Of a stretch of 64,000 bases of DNA, positions 17,860 to 27,429 are shown in pieces; positions within the stretch are counted from its first letter, which is position 1; each line of letters starts with the position of its first letter. Under the pieces are notes generated by a model. It was not told the origin of the DNA. It did not search any database and worked only from the letters and a program-made list of their open reading frames with translations. Source of the DNA: Alkalihalobacillus sp. LMS39 (GTDB lineage Bacteria; Bacillota; Bacilli; Bacillales; Bacillaceae_F); NCBI RefSeq assembly GCF_022812285.1, contig NZ_CP093300.1, forward strand, positions 2,108,001-2,172,000, given 5' to 3'. Position numbers and translations under genes: made by a program.

Positions 17860-18327
17860 TTATTGCGTTAATCGTGCTTTTTCTAAACCGTATTGCAAAG
17901 CATACAATAAATAGGCTTTATAATGGATGTAAATAAAAAACTGAACATAGTTTAACCGATCTAATTGTAGGATTTTTATTGTTTTTAGAAATGGCATAAA
18001 TACAAATGTGAAAAACGCATTAGTCAAAGCATTAAGTAAAACAAATTTTTTGAAATTCCCATACGATAAAGAAAGCATCCAAATCGAAAGGGGCATGTAA
18101 GGGCCGAGGTCAAACGGGAGTTCGTCCTTTAAAAAGGATTTAGGTTTATCATAAAATTTCCACCAGTTTCGTTGATGGCCATAAATATGATTTATAATTT
18201 CAAACATGCCAATTATCACACTTGATAAAGCGTATCGTCTAACTTTTGTTTTATCTACAAAGCATAAGGATAACCAAGGGATTAAAATCATAACGATGTT
18301 AAATATTGTATGGCGTCTTGCTAACAT
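17860..18327 (-). CDS. Small multi-pass membrane protein (CBO0543-like)
   Basis: 155 aa with about four hydrophobic segments (for example IFNIVMILIPWLSLCF and FVLLNALTNAFFTFVF) and a conserved-looking loop with YGHQRNWWKFYDK. It resembles the CBO0543-type hypothetical membrane proteins of Firmicutes; function unknown. A perfect AGGAGGTGA site (18335-18343) fixes the start at 18327, 93 nt inside the longest reading frame. Confidence 0.65.
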   Translation of the reverse strand: MLARRHTIFNIVMILIPWLSLCFVDKTKVRRYALSSVIIGMFEIINHIYGHQRNWWKFYDKPKSFLKDELPFDLGPYMPLSIWMLSLSYGNFKKFVLLNALTNAFFTFVFMPFLKTIKILQLDRLNYVQFFIYIHYKAYLLYALQYGLEKARLTQ

Positions 18328-18411
18328 GAATAGTTCACCTCCTATATAAAATTTCTTCTTTTTTAAACTATCCAAATTAAATAAAACCATTCTTACAAAA
18401 GACAACAGAAA

Positions 18412-18436
18412 CAGGACCATTAAAAAAATGGTCCTG
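18412..18436 (-). terminator. Hairpin after the S8 protease gene
   Basis: Stem CAGGACCATT / AATGGTCCTG just downstream of the protease stop on the minus strand. The T tract is weak (TTTCTGTTGTC). Confidence 0.6.
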
Positions 18437-18442
18437 CTTTCA

Positions 18443-20218
18443 TTATCTCAATTTTTGAAGGGCATTAGAAACGTTAATTTCACCATGACCATAAAAAGGG
18501 TCTCGTCCTCTGCGTCCTAAATCTTCAGATGATTTTTTTATAATGCGGTAAATTTGCTTATTTGTTAATTCGGGGTTTGCGGCTTTTATCAATCCAGCTA
18601 GTCCTGCAACGTGAGGGGCGGCCATTGATGTTCCTGACATAACGACGTAATTGTTATTAGGAAAAAGGCTTGGAATATGTTCCCCAGGTGCAGTAACGTC
18701 GATATGCCCTCCGTAATTGGAGAAAAAGGCCCGTTCACGGTTTTCTGTTACAGCACCAACTGTCAGTACTTCTTTATATCTAGCAGGGTACATTGGTGTG
18801 CTAACATTATCGTTTCCACTAGCAGCAATTAAAATAACATCATGTCTATCTGCATATTTAATCGCATCATGTAAGGCAAATGAACTGTGATAATCACCTA
18901 AACTCATGTTTATGACTTGAGCGCCATTGTCAACAGCCCAGCGAATGCCTCTAGCGACTTCAAATGATGTTCCTTCTCCATTTTCATCAAGAACCTTTAT
19001 CGGTAAAATTAAATTTTCCCATGCGACACCGGCAATTCCTGTCACATTATTTGTTAGAGCGGCAGCAATCCCTGCCACATGAGTACCGTGTCCGTGTTCA
19101 TCTGTTGTGTCAGAAGAACCGTCGATGGCATTAAACCCTTCTAACACTTTACCCGCTAAATCTTGATGGTCTGGGTCAACCCCTGTGTCAAGAATTGCGA
19201 TAATAATATCTTCATCACCACCAGAAAAATTCCATCCGCTTTCAGCAGAAATTTGACTTAAGTTCCATTGATAAGGGGCAAAAAATTCATCATTAGGCAC
19301 AGTCACTTGAGTTGTCGCTTGTTTTGTAATGACATAATTAGGTTCGACAAAATCAATTTCAATCTCATGTGGAAGCATTTGTACTAAATCAACGGTTTCA
19401 TATTCTGTTGATTCGATTACATAGTAGGGAGAACTATCTTCCATTATTGCTAATGTTTCATTATTGTCTAACCATTGTAATCCTTCTTCTTCATTAGTAA
19501 ATTTAACAACCGCTTGCCTTGGGTAATATTCCCTTTGTTCTTGTCCTTCTTCGTCAGAGTGTACGACAATTTGCCAACCAAGTTCTGGTACGGTTTGCGC
19601 TGTAATATTTTCTGGTAAGTCTTTTGTCGAGGTCCATTTTGCTTTTGTGTTATCACCACCAGAAATAAAAAAGTTTCCATTTCCATCTGCTACTGAAGCG
19701 ATTTCTTTCACATAAGATGTAACAAATTGTAAATCAATCACACCAATCACATCTTTTGTTTCTGATAATGGTTCTCTCATCACCATATACTGTTTATCAT
19801 CGTATTGATATGGAGAAGAGTACGTGGCATTTTTTGTTGTTATTTCTTTCACTTTGTCATCTTGAACATGACCAACAGAAACTGTTATATCATCTTCTTC
19901 TACAATGGCAAACCCTTCAAAATGAGGATGTTCCCCTAGTTCTTCTTCGAATTTTGTTCGCAAAGTAGTGGTACTTATATCTTGTTCAGCCCAGCGTTGT
20001 AATTGAAGAGACAATTGAGACAGAAACATCGAAGTTGTCATCGATAAGTCATCAGCAAGAACTTGATCCATTCCAGTATGTTCAAGCTCCTCTTGTTTAT
20101 CATTCGAAAGAGGGGAGTAGCCCGTACCTTGTTCTTGTGATTGGTTTACATTGGAAAACACTAATCCAATAATGAGTAGGAATAGTGCTCCAATGACAAT
20201 CATTGATTTTTTAGTCAT
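18443..20218 (-). CDS. Membrane-anchored subtilisin-family protease with Cache-like sensor domain
   Basis: 591 aa. An uncleaved-looking signal anchor (residues 5-23) is followed by an extracellular region (about 45-215) resembling a single Cache/PDC sensor. Next comes a propeptide-like segment (about 231-300, [20 protein letters not shown]) and a complete S8 domain. The catalytic triad is intact: Asp344 in AILDTGVD, His377 in HGHGTHVAG and Ser531 in [12 protein letters not shown]. The enzyme is expected to act outside the membrane. The start overlaps the stop of the YibQ-type gene by 4 nt (ATGA), so the two are coupled. The Cache assignment is from fold pattern only; the S8 assignment is firm. 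Confidence 0.85.
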   Translation of the reverse strand: MTKKSMIVIGALFLLIIGLVFSNVNQSQEQGTGYSPLSNDKQEELEHTGMDQVLADDLSMTTSMFLSQLSLQLQRWAEQDISTTTLRTKFEEELGEHPHFEGFAIVEEDDITVSVGHVQDDKVKEITTKNATYSSPYQYDDKQYMVMREPLSETKDVIGVIDLQFVTSYVKEIASVADGNGNFFISGGDNTKAKWTSTKDLPENITAQTVPELGWQIVVHSDEEGQEQREYYPRQAVVKFTNEEEGLQWLDNNETLAIMEDSSPYYVIESTEYETVDLVQMLPHEIEIDFVEPNYVITKQATTQVTVPNDEFFAPYQWNLSQISAESGWNFSGGDEDIIIAILDTGVDPDHQDLAGKVLEGFNAIDGSSDTTDEHGHGTHVAGIAAALTNNVTGIAGVAWENLILPIKVLDENGEGTSFEVARGIRWAVDNGAQVINMSLGDYHSSFALHDAIKYADRHDVILIAASGNDNVSTPMYPARYKEVLTVGAVTENRERAFFSNYGGHIDVTAPGEHIPSLFPNNNYVVMSGTSMAAPHVAGLAGLIKAANPELTNKQIYRIIKKSSEDLGRRGRDPFYGHGEINVSNALQKLR

Positions 20219-21030
20219 GATTGAACCTCCTTATTTCTAGGATGCCAAAATTCAGCTGGGTTTTTCTCGATTTTGCTGTCGAGCAAATGTGACATTGGTA
20301 CTATGATAATATTATGGTCAGTTAAATAGCCTAACCCATTTTGAATCCCTTTTACCGTTTCTTCTCCTTTAATCCCAACATGGCCAATGCCAATCGCTGT
20401 ACCTTTATGGCGCGCGATATTTGCTAATTTTTTCATTTGTGTTGTCACATGTCCACGTGATGAATGAGTATCATCTAAGAAAATATCTCGAACAGCCCAT
20501 GGGATACCTAATTCATCTGCCACTTTAGGGATAAAGGATTTATTGCTTGTCCCACTATCAATGACATATAAATTCCGTTCTTTAGCGACTTCTAGTATTG
20601 CTTTCACTATTTCTTCGTCTTCTACAATTTTTGAACCCATATGATTGTTCAACCCAACCGCAAAAGGAACAGAATCAATCGCTAAATGAACACGTTCCTT
20701 CACTTCTTCAACTGAAAGATCGCTTGTGATTGGGTTTGGTCCGAGCCATGATTTCTTTCCTTTTTTCGGTTCAAGCGGAAGGTGAACCATCACTTCAAAC
20801 CCGAGCTCATGTGCTTTTGTTGCTTGTTGTTTAGATTGCTCTAAAAATGGCATAACAGCAACGGTAATCGGAATGTTTGAAGAGAAAAAAGAATCGACGC
20901 CTCCCACATCACCACCGAAATCATCAATGATGATGGCTACTCGTTGTTCCTGTTGCTCAGCTGCAAATATCCCGTCTAACGGAAAAAAACAAAGAAGTAA
21001 TGTTGTGATTAATATAAACTGTCGTTTCAT
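20215..21030 (-). CDS. Divergent polysaccharide deacetylase (YibQ-type)
   Basis: 271-aa secreted protein. A signal peptide (residues 1-23, ending FAAEQQ) precedes the domain, which starts with [14 protein letters not shown] and includes [29 protein letters not shown] and [15 protein letters not shown], all typical of the divergent deacetylase family. The metal-binding Asp pair and HxGxx motifs are present, but substrates of the family are not settled. It is coupled to the downstream membrane protease and may share its envelope role. Confidence 0.85.
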   Translation of the reverse strand: MKRQFILITTLLLCFFPLDGIFAAEQQEQRVAIIIDDFGGDVGGVDSFFSSNIPITVAVMPFLEQSKQQATKAHELGFEVMVHLPLEPKKGKKSWLGPNPITSDLSVEEVKERVHLAIDSVPFAVGLNNHMGSKIVEDEEIVKAILEVAKERNLYVIDSGTSNKSFIPKVADELGIPWAVRDIFLDDTHSSRGHVTTQMKKLANIARHKGTAIGIGHVGIKGEETVKGIQNGLGYLTDHNIIIVPMSHLLDSKIEKNPAEFWHPRNKEVQS

Positions 21031-21050
21031 AGTGTATGTTTCCCTCTTTC

Positions 21051-21941
21051 TTATAACAAACTTTTATGAATCCAAATGGCTGCCTGTGCACCGTCACCCA
21101 TTGCAATCGAAAGCAATTGTGAATGGGCAATGGCATCTCCGACGGCAAAGACATGAGGAATATTCGTTTCTTTTGTACGTGGGTTGACATTGATATGGTG
21201 ATTTTCAAGTCGTTCCACACCTATTGATTTCGTCATGGTCGTATTTACTTTAGAACCGGACATCGCAAGGAAGGCATGTTTCACTTCGATTTTTTTCCCG
21301 TTCTCGAGCCGTACACCTTGTAAGTGTGATTCATTTTCCACTTGGATATCGTTAACTTTTTCATTATAGATTGGGATATTATGTTTTTTTAATATATGTT
21401 TATGTTTATCATCAATTGGGGCCTTATCATGATTAATAAACAAAATATCTTTAGACCAATACGTAAGAACCGCAGCCATGCCCGCTCCTTTATTTCCCGA
21501 TCCGATGACGACTGTTTTTTTATTTTTAATTTCATAGCCATCACAATCAGGGCAAAGGAAAATGCTTTTCCCTAAACAAGGTTTAATTCGGTCAATCGGA
21601 GGAAGACGATCTTCAATTCCTGTTGCGATTAAAATCCGTTTTCCGTAAAAAATAGAACTTTCGGCTATCACTTTGAATCCATCAGGAGATTTCATTACAT
21701 CTTTTACTTCTTCAAATATAAATTCAACTCCGTATTGTTCTGCTTGTTTTCTACCGACAGTTCGGAAATATTCTCCTGAAACTCCGTCTGGCCATCCTAA
21801 TAAGTTATGGTACTCTTGACATAACTCTGAACGTCCACCACCTTTATCAATTACAAGGATTTTATGGTCGTATCGTCCTAGCTGAATGGCAGCTTGTAAT
21901 CCTGCAATTCCACCGCCGATGATGACACAATCAAAGATCAT
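21051..21941 (-). CDS. Thioredoxin-reductase-like FAD/NAD(P) oxidoreductase
   Basis: 296 aa with an FAD-binding [16 protein letters not shown] near the N-terminus, NAD(P) motif [12 protein letters not shown], and a C-terminal FAVGDAIA. The redox site reads CPDCDG instead of the CATCDG of classical TrxB, so a disulfide redox function is plausible, but the partner may not be thioredoxin. It lies 20 bp upstream of the YibQ-type gene on the same strand and may share a transcript with it. Confidence 0.82.
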   Translation of the reverse strand: MIFDCVIIGGGIAGLQAAIQLGRYDHKILVIDKGGGRSELCQEYHNLLGWPDGVSGEYFRTVGRKQAEQYGVEFIFEEVKDVMKSPDGFKVIAESSIFYGKRILIATGIEDRLPPIDRIKPCLGKSIFLCPDCDGYEIKNKKTVVIGSGNKGAGMAAVLTYWSKDILFINHDKAPIDDKHKHILKKHNIPIYNEKVNDIQVENESHLQGVRLENGKKIEVKHAFLAMSGSKVNTTMTKSIGVERLENHHINVNPRTKETNIPHVFAVGDAIAHSQLLSIAMGDGAQAAIWIHKSLL

Positions 21942-22013
21942 CCCATTCCAATCCTTTCTGTTCTAAAAGTTATTGTTAGCTTTCCATAAAGGAAATGAAG
22001 TTATGAAAAAAAT

Positions 22014-22051
22014 AAAACACGACTAACAAAAAATGTTGTTAGTCGTGTTTT
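22014..22051 (-). terminator. Terminator after tnrA
   Basis: 14-bp stem AAAACACGACTAAC / GTTAGTCGTGTTTT overlapping the tnrA stop; T-rich flank on the minus strand. Confidence 0.85.
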
Positions 22052-22352
22052 ATTTTCGGATATTAAAAGCAGCATTAATTTGACCACGAAGCATCCGTTC
22101 ACGCACTTCTTTTTTACGAATGGCTTTTTGTTCCATTCGACGAATTTCATACGTTTGCATCCCGTCTTCCATTTTATTGGCGATGTCAACTAATCGCTCG
22201 ACATCTAAAAAAGAATATTTTCGTGTGCCTCCTTTTGAACGTTCGGGAAAAATTAATTTTCGTTCTTCATAATAGCGGATTTTTCGTTCAGATAAGCCTG
22301 TTAATTCACTTACGATTCCAATCGTAATTACTTTTTTATCTCTATAGGACAC
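22050..22352 (-). CDS. tnrA: Nitrogen regulator TnrA (MerR family)
   Basis: 100 aa. The DNA-binding part ([43 protein letters not shown] given in pieces: [37 protein letters not shown]) is nearly that of B. subtilis TnrA. The short C-terminus ending in [15 protein letters not shown] matches the TnrA segment that binds feedback-inhibited glutamine synthetase. The start is GTG 22352 after GAGGAGTGG. No glnA is nearby, so this is TnrA and not GlnR. A perfect TnrA box lies upstream at 22435-22451. Confidence 0.93.
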   Translation of the reverse strand: MSYRDKKVITIGIVSELTGLSERKIRYYEERKLIFPERSKGGTRKYSFLDVERLVDIANKMEDGMQTYEIRRMEQKAIRKKEVRERMLRGQINAAFNIRK

Positions 22353-22399
22353 GTATTGCCACTCCTCTCGAAAACAATGATGCTATTGGAATTACATTT

Positions 22400-22405
22400 A
22401 CTATA
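22400..22405 (-). promoter_or_regulatory. -10 element of tnrA
   Basis: TATAGT on the minus strand. The implied start point near 22393 puts the TnrA box centre (22443) about 50 bp upstream, the position from which TnrA activates. The -35 is poor, as in activator-dependent promoters. Confidence 0.5.
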
Positions 22406-22434
22406 TCACATCATTTTCAGAAAAGGAGACGTAG

Positions 22435-22451
22435 TGTTAGATAATCTAACA
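22435..22451. promoter_or_regulatory. TnrA box
   Basis: TGTTAGATAATCTAACA matches the TGTNA-N7-TNACA consensus at every fixed position and is fully palindromic. It lies between tnrA and the siroheme operon. Confidence 0.88.
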
Positions 22452-22476
22452 AAAATCATAGATGCCGAAAATAGCA

Positions 22477-22485
22477 TGTTATAAT
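22477..22485 (+). promoter_or_regulatory. Extended -10 facing the siroheme operon
   Basis: TGTTATAAT fits the extended -10 pattern with no recognisable -35. A start near 22492 would again place the TnrA box centre about 49 bp upstream, so activation in this direction is plausible too. Confidence 0.45.
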
Positions 22486-22564
22486 AAAATGACATTAGCA
22501 CAGAATTCCATATAAAAAGTTGTAACGAAATGTGACAACAAGGAGAAAATAAGGGAACAATATA

Positions 22565-22592
22565 TTGAATTATGGTGGGAATTTGGTATACT
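22565..22592 (+). promoter_or_regulatory. Sigma-A promoter for the siroheme operon
   Basis: TTGAAT (22565-22570), 16 bp, TATACT (22587-22592), 79 bp before sumT. It would give TnrA-independent expression. Confidence 0.6.
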
Positions 22593-22670
22593 TTATAAAA
22601 CATATCTATTAACTCGGAAATAGACCGTGCGTGCGGAAATGATAAGGAACAAGGGAGAGGAGCGGTTCAG

Positions 22671-24119
22671 ATGAGCGGAAAAGTATATTTAGTCGGTGCA
22701 GGACCTGGAGATATTGGATTAATTACAGTAAAGGGGAAGGAAAGCTTACAAAAAGCCGATGTTGTTCTATATGATCGACTTATTAATCCAGTATTACTGT
22801 CTTTTGTAAAACCAAATACGGAACTTATTTATTGTGGAAAACTTCCTGACAGGCATTTTTTACGACAAGAAGCGATTAATGCACTGTTAGTTGAAAAAGC
22901 ACTTGAAGGGAAAACCGTTGTGCGATTAAAAGGTGGTGACCCGAGTGTATTCGGGCGTGTAGGTGAAGAAGCAGAAGAGCTTGTCCTTCATAATATCGAG
23001 TATGAAATTGTTCCTGGGGTGACATCAAGTATAGCTGCAGCTTCTTATGCGGGAATTCCTGTCACACATCGCGAATATGGTTTTTCCTTTGCGGTTGTAA
23101 CCGGTCATGATAAATCGAGAACGGGGAAGCCCATTATTGATTGGGCCGCATTAGCTGGAATTGATACAATTGCCTTTTATATGGGAGTCGGCAATATAGA
23201 GTATATTACAGAACAATTGATGTCTCATCAAAAATCACCAGATACGCCTGTTATTTTAATACAATGGGGAACGTATGGGAGGCAAAAAACATTAGAAGGA
23301 ACATTAGCAACGATATCTCAGAAAGTCGCTGATGTGAAGTTTTCTAACCCGGCCATTACGCTAGTCGGAAACATTGTCGCATTACGAGAAAAATTAGCCT
23401 GGTTTGAAAACAAAAAACTACATGGAAAGCAAATAATTGTTGCTAGGACAGGTACGGGGGAAAGTGAACTCGGCAAAAAACTCGAAGAATACGGGGCAGA
23501 GGTTGTCCATTATCCACAATTTACATCAGTAAAAAAGGAAGAATTAGCAACAAGTTCAATACAAAGCATAGAACAATATGAACAAGTATTATTTTTATCA
23601 CCGGAAAGTGTTCGCTTCTTTATGGAATCATTGGTTGCTATAAAAAAGGACATTAGAAAGGTTCAAGCAGCCTTTGTTGTCAACTCTGTGAAATCTGAAC
23701 GGGAATTATTGAAATATGGCTGTTTTTGCGAGCCTTTTAATACATCCAAACGATCGCTTGTTGTAGGAACGAGTGCACAATATAAATCCTGTGATTATCA
23801 GACGATGGACTTTTATGAAACGCATCATACCGTTATTAACGAAACGAGTCATATTATTGTTCAGCGACTTTTTGCGGATGATACGGTCAATACGGTTGTT
23901 TTTCCAAGTTCAGCTTCTGTTTCAACATTTGTTGACGCAGTATGTAAGGTCGAACCGAATATCGTTGAAACGCTGCAACGAAGTCAAATTATATGTTTTG
24001 GACAAAAATCGTATGACGCTGCAGTAGCGCATGGCTTTAAACATGCACAAATGGCAAACGAGCCAACAGTAGATTCTGTTGTGGACATTATATTGAAGGA
24101 AACGATACAAACAAAGTAG
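22671..24119 (+). CDS. Uroporphyrinogen-III C-methyltransferase fused to a uroporphyrinogen-III synthase-like domain
   Basis: 482 aa. Residues 1-240 are a SUMT/CobA tetrapyrrole methylase (KVYLVGAGPGDIGLITVKG, VVRLKGGDPSVFGRVGEEAE, VPGVTSSIAAASYAGIPVTH), making precorrin-2 from uroporphyrinogen III. Residues about 250-480 follow the HemD fold (GKQIIVARTGTGESELGKKLEEYGA cut here; VVFPSSASVSTFVDAV). The HemD half is divergent and may be inactive or regulatory. First of three siroheme genes; it is the only SUMT in the window, so it probably also feeds cobalamin synthesis. Confidence 0.92.
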   Translation: MSGKVYLVGAGPGDIGLITVKGKESLQKADVVLYDRLINPVLLSFVKPNTELIYCGKLPDRHFLRQEAINALLVEKALEGKTVVRLKGGDPSVFGRVGEEAEELVLHNIEYEIVPGVTSSIAAASYAGIPVTHREYGFSFAVVTGHDKSRTGKPIIDWAALAGIDTIAFYMGVGNIEYITEQLMSHQKSPDTPVILIQWGTYGRQKTLEGTLATISQKVADVKFSNPAITLVGNIVALREKLAWFENKKLHGKQIIVARTGTGESELGKKLEEYGAEVVHYPQFTSVKKEELATSSIQSIEQYEQVLFLSPESVRFFMESLVAIKKDIRKVQAAFVVNSVKSERELLKYGCFCEPFNTSKRSLVVGTSAQYKSCDYQTMDFYETHHTVINETSHIIVQRLFADDTVNTVVFPSSASVSTFVDAVCKVEPNIVETLQRSQIICFGQKSYDAAVAHGFKHAQMANEPTVDSVVDIILKETIQTK

Positions 24120-24128
24120 GTGGGGAAT

Positions 24129-24938
24129 ATGCAAGCAGTCTTATATATAGGTCATGGTACGAGGATTAAAGAAGGGGTTACTCAATTTGAGTTATTCATT
24201 GAAAAAGTAAAAGCAGCTGTTGATGTGCCAATTCAACACCATAGTTTTATTGAACTAGCCGAACCGAATATTGAAGATGGGATCGCTGCTTGTGTTGAAC
24301 AAGGGGCAACATCGATTGCGGTTATTCCAGTTTTATTACTAGCAGCTGGACATGCTAAGCTTGATATTCCGGAAGAAATTGATAAAGCAAAAGTGAAATT
24401 TCCTACGGTTTCAATTCAATATGGTCGTGTTATTGGAATTGATAAACGAATGACGGATATGGTTGTTGACAGACTTGTTCAACAAGGCTTACCGTTACAT
24501 GCAGATGAACAAAGCCAGCAGCAAACAGCTGTATTGTTAGTTGGTCGTGGAAGTAGTGATCCAGATGCGAATAGTGATCTTGCTAAACTAGCTCGGTTGA
24601 TTTGGGAATCGGCTCCTGTTGACCATGTTGAAACTTGTTATTTAGCTGCGACCAAGCCAACCTTTGACCAAGGGCTAGAACGTGTGCAATATCTCCCGCA
24701 TAATAAAGTTTATGTCATTCCTTATCTTTTGTTTACTGGAATTCTATTAAAGCAAATGGATGCTAAAATCACAAAATTAAATGAAAAATTAACAACGAAA
24801 GACATTGTTCTTTGTGATTATTTAGGATATCACCCAGACTTAATCAATGTGATAAAAGACAGAGTGAAAGAAACGATAGCAAATGAAGTACCGGTCAATT
24901 GTGATGCCTGTAAGTACCGTATGGCTATTTCGTCGTAA
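24129..24938 (+). CDS. sirB: Sirohydrochlorin chelatase, SirB/CbiX type
   Basis: 269-aa type II chelatase with two CbiX-like halves (AVLYIGHGTRIKEGVTQF and AVLLVGRGSSDPDANSDLAKL). The active-site His is in YIGHG and a second is in LLAAGHAKLDIP. A C-terminal CDACKYR carries a CxxC pair shared with the longer paralogue at 29407-30288. Between sumT and sirC it most likely inserts ferrous iron into sirohydrochlorin. Start ATG 24129 follows GGTGGGGA. Confidence 0.9.
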   Translation: MQAVLYIGHGTRIKEGVTQFELFIEKVKAAVDVPIQHHSFIELAEPNIEDGIAACVEQGATSIAVIPVLLLAAGHAKLDIPEEIDKAKVKFPTVSIQYGRVIGIDKRMTDMVVDRLVQQGLPLHADEQSQQQTAVLLVGRGSSDPDANSDLAKLARLIWESAPVDHVETCYLAATKPTFDQGLERVQYLPHNKVYVIPYLLFTGILLKQMDAKITKLNEKLTTKDIVLCDYLGYHPDLINVIKDRVKETIANEVPVNCDACKYRMAISS

Positions 24939-24949
24939 GGAGAATAAAG

Positions 24950-25576
24950 ATGTCATTATATCCAATTATGCTCCAGCTTGAAAATAAAGAGGTCTTCGTT
25001 GTTGGTGGAGGAAAAATCGCTTTAAGAAAAGTGATTGGCCTTCTCGATGCTAATGCAACTGTGACTGTTATTTCCCCAACATTACATGAGCAATTAATAG
25101 AACTTGTTACAGCTCACAAAATAAACTGGATACAAGATATTTTTAAACGAGAGTATATTCAATCTGCAGTTTTTATTTTTGCTGCGACAAATGACTCCGA
25201 AATAAATGAAATGGTGTATAAAAGTGCAAATGAATATCAATTTGTTAATCGTGTTGACGATCAAAAACAAAGTGATTTTTACTTACCTTCCGTATTACAA
25301 CGTGGCAAGTTAATGATTACTGTATCAACAAATGGAGCAAGTCCCACGTTGGCAAAAAAAATAAAACAGGAACTTGAACACCATTATGATGAAAGCTATT
25401 GTGAGTATGTCGATTTTTTAGCTTGGGCAAGAACTGAAATCAAACATAAAATCAATGATGAACGAGATCGAAAGTTTTTATTAAAACGAATTATTGACGA
25501 TGAAGTATATAAAACAAATGAAAAATATGAGCAAGTGAAAAAATGGATAAGAGAAAACGACCTGAAACTAGATTGA
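24950..25576 (+). CDS. sirC: Precorrin-2 dehydrogenase SirC
   Basis: 208 aa with an N-terminal NAD-binding Rossmann domain (VFVVGGGKIALRKVIGLLDA) and the typical VNRVDDQKQSDFYLPSVLQRGKL split by DF-LPS, then a helical dimerisation domain. Oxidises precorrin-2 to sirohydrochlorin. Last gene of the siroheme operon. Confidence 0.9.
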   Translation: MSLYPIMLQLENKEVFVVGGGKIALRKVIGLLDANATVTVISPTLHEQLIELVTAHKINWIQDIFKREYIQSAVFIFAATNDSEINEMVYKSANEYQFVNRVDDQKQSDFYLPSVLQRGKLMITVSTNGASPTLAKKIKQELEHHYDESYCEYVDFLAWARTEIKHKINDERDRKFLLKRIIDDEVYKTNEKYEQVKKWIRENDLKLD

Positions 25577-25595
25577 CTGAAGGTCGTTTTTTATT
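25554..25595 (+). terminator. Terminator of the siroheme operon
   Basis: AAAACGACCT / AGGTCGTTTT (25554-25563 / 25581-25590), overlapping the sirC stop and followed by TTA TTG. Confidence 0.78.
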
Positions 25596-25689
25596 GAAAT
25601 AAAAGCTAGTTACATTCAAGATGTTTTTACAATAGGGATGCGGTTTGGTACTCTATTGGTAGGAATAAAGATGAATGGTGGAGAAGCTA

Positions 25690-26493
25690 ATGACGAGAAA
25701 TGAAGAGGAGAAGAACGAGCACCTTCCTGATGAGGAAATCGAGGAATCTTATGTGCCGACAGCAGAAGATTTTTTATTCGATGAAGAAGAGGATGAATCG
25801 ACAATAAAGAAAAAGAAAAGGCGAACGAAGCTTAAAAGATGGATTGCCATCGGTGTTGCTTTTGTTCTTTTTCTTAATGGATTTGCATTTATTTTTCAGC
25901 AGTATAGTATGGATACAATAGAGTTTTTAAAAACATCATACCGACTTTCTCAACAAGAGGATATTCAAACATATAAACAAGCGGTCGTCACCATTCAAGG
26001 AGAGCGCTTAAAAGGGACGGGTTTTAACATAGCAGAAGATGGCTTAGTTGTGACAAATCACCATGTTATTGAAGGTTTACAAGGCATTGGTGTTTCTTTT
26101 CCTAATGGAGAGATGTATGTTGCTACTCTTATAGAATCATACCCTGAGATTGATATTGCCTTTTTGCAAATAGAAGGAGAGCATTTACCCTTTCTCCCAT
26201 TGCGTGAAAATAGCGGAGAAGTGGACGAACATATTTATGTCATTGGGAATCCGTTATCCTTTGCTTGGATAAGTAATGAAGGGGAAATTTTATCGTATGA
26301 AGAAGAAGTTGTGACGATTTCCGCCCCGATATATCGTGGGAATAGCGGTAGCCCTGTTATTGGTGCAGATGGGGAAGTTGTTGCTGTTGTCTATGCAAAA
26401 ACAGTCCCAGCAATCGGAAGTGGAGATTCCTCTGTTGGCTTGGCGGTTCCAATTGAAGAAGTGAGAAAAAAACTAGCAGACATAAACGAGTAG
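25690..26493 (+). CDS. Membrane-anchored trypsin-like protease (HtrA-like, no PDZ)
   Basis: 267 aa. An acidic, disordered cytoplasmic N-terminus (residues 1-42, rich in Glu) is followed by KKKRR and one membrane segment (about 50-68), then an extracytoplasmic protease domain. The triad is intact: His in VVTNHHVIEG, Asp in PEIDIAFLQ, Ser in YRGNSGSPVIG. HtrA proteins normally add a PDZ domain; here the protein ends after the protease domain. Start ATG 25690 follows GGTGGAG. Monocistronic. Confidence 0.88.
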   Translation: MTRNEEEKNEHLPDEEIEESYVPTAEDFLFDEEEDESTIKKKKRRTKLKRWIAIGVAFVLFLNGFAFIFQQYSMDTIEFLKTSYRLSQQEDIQTYKQAVVTIQGERLKGTGFNIAEDGLVVTNHHVIEGLQGIGVSFPNGEMYVATLIESYPEIDIAFLQIEGEHLPFLPLRENSGEVDEHIYVIGNPLSFAWISNEGEILSYEEEVVTISAPIYRGNSGSPVIGADGEVVAVVYAKTVPAIGSGDSSVGLAVPIEEVRKKLADINE

Positions 26494-26517
26494 TTTTCTC
26501 GTTTATGTTTATTTTTT
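26480..26517 (+). terminator. Terminator after the protease gene
   Basis: ACATAAACGAG / CTCGTTTATGT (26480-26490 / 26498-26508) overlapping the stop, followed by TTATTTTTTC. Confidence 0.82.
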
Positions 26518-26574
26518 CGTATAGGCGGTTATGGAATACTAGAAAGCAATCATAAAAACTTGAAGGAGTGATAG

Positions 26575-27372
26575 ATGATGCTATTCTATTCTAGTTCTTT
26601 AGAAAGGTATTCCATTGAAGCAAAAGACGGTTCGATTGGAGTAGTGGAAGATGTGTATTTCGATGAAGACAATTGGACAATTCGTTATTTAGTTGTCAAC
26701 ACGAACCCGTGGTTACCCGGACAAAAAAGGTTAATTAGCCCAATTTCAATCGAAACGGTCGATACGTTAGTCAATATGGTACGTGTAGATTTAGCAAAAG
26801 AAGAAATTAAAAATAGCCCCTCTATTGATACTCATTTGCCTATATCAAAGCAATATGAAAAAAAGTTTCATGATTTCTATGGGTATCCTCCTTATTGGGT
26901 GGGACCAGGTGTATGGGGCAATGAAACATATGCTAGAGGGTTAATGCTACAACATGCAGAAGTTGCCGGTGGAGTAGTAAAAGAAGACTTTATGAAACGG
27001 GAGATTGATAAATATGAAGAGGAAGGCAAGTCACTTTTGCATAGTGGCAAAGAAATAACTGGCAAAATCAATGGCTATCGGATTAATGCAAAAGGTGAGA
27101 CATTTGGACAAGTCGTTGATATTCTCATTGAAAAAGATACATGGACGATACGATATTTTCTAGTGGAAACAAAGAAATGGCTTCCTTCAAAAGAAGTCAT
27201 CGTTTCGACAGACTGGATTCAGTCTGTGAATTGGGAAACTAGAGAAATTCAAATGGATATCACGAAAGAAGCTGTAGAAAATAGTCCACAATTTATAAGA
27301 GACAAGCATCCAGACCGAGAATTTGAACATCAATTGTTTACCCATTATCGACGCCGAAAATATTGGGATTAA
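26575..27372 (+). CDS. Protein with two PRC-barrel domains
   Basis: 265 aa in two halves joined by an acidic linker. Each half has a PRC-barrel pattern: GVVEDVYFDEDNWTIRYLVV (about 23-42) with PWLPGQKRLISP, and GQVVDILIEKDTWTIRYFLV (about 180-199) with KWLPSKEVIVS. PRC barrels occur in photosynthetic reaction centre subunits, RimM and stress proteins; no catalytic residues are expected. Preceded by GAAGGAGTG. Role unknown. Confidence 0.82.
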   Translation: MMLFYSSSLERYSIEAKDGSIGVVEDVYFDEDNWTIRYLVVNTNPWLPGQKRLISPISIETVDTLVNMVRVDLAKEEIKNSPSIDTHLPISKQYEKKFHDFYGYPPYWVGPGVWGNETYARGLMLQHAEVAGGVVKEDFMKREIDKYEEEGKSLLHSGKEITGKINGYRINAKGETFGQVVDILIEKDTWTIRYFLVETKKWLPSKEVIVSTDWIQSVNWETREIQMDITKEAVENSPQFIRDKHPDREFEHQLFTHYRRRKYWD

Positions 27373-27374
27373 CA

Positions 27375-27401
27375 TTGACAACATTTTCATCTTTCTATAA
27401 T
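27375..27401 (+). promoter_or_regulatory. Promoter of the cobalamin operon
   Basis: TTGACA (27375-27380), 15 bp, TATAAT (27396-27401). Both hexamers are perfect, but the spacer is 2 bp short of ideal. Confidence 0.55.
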
Positions 27402-27429
27402 CTAAAGAAAGGAAAATGAATAGTTTGGG

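Noticed and set aside
22050-22352. GlnR instead of TnrA
   Set aside because: The protein is short, ends in the TnrA-type C-terminus and has no glnA next to it.
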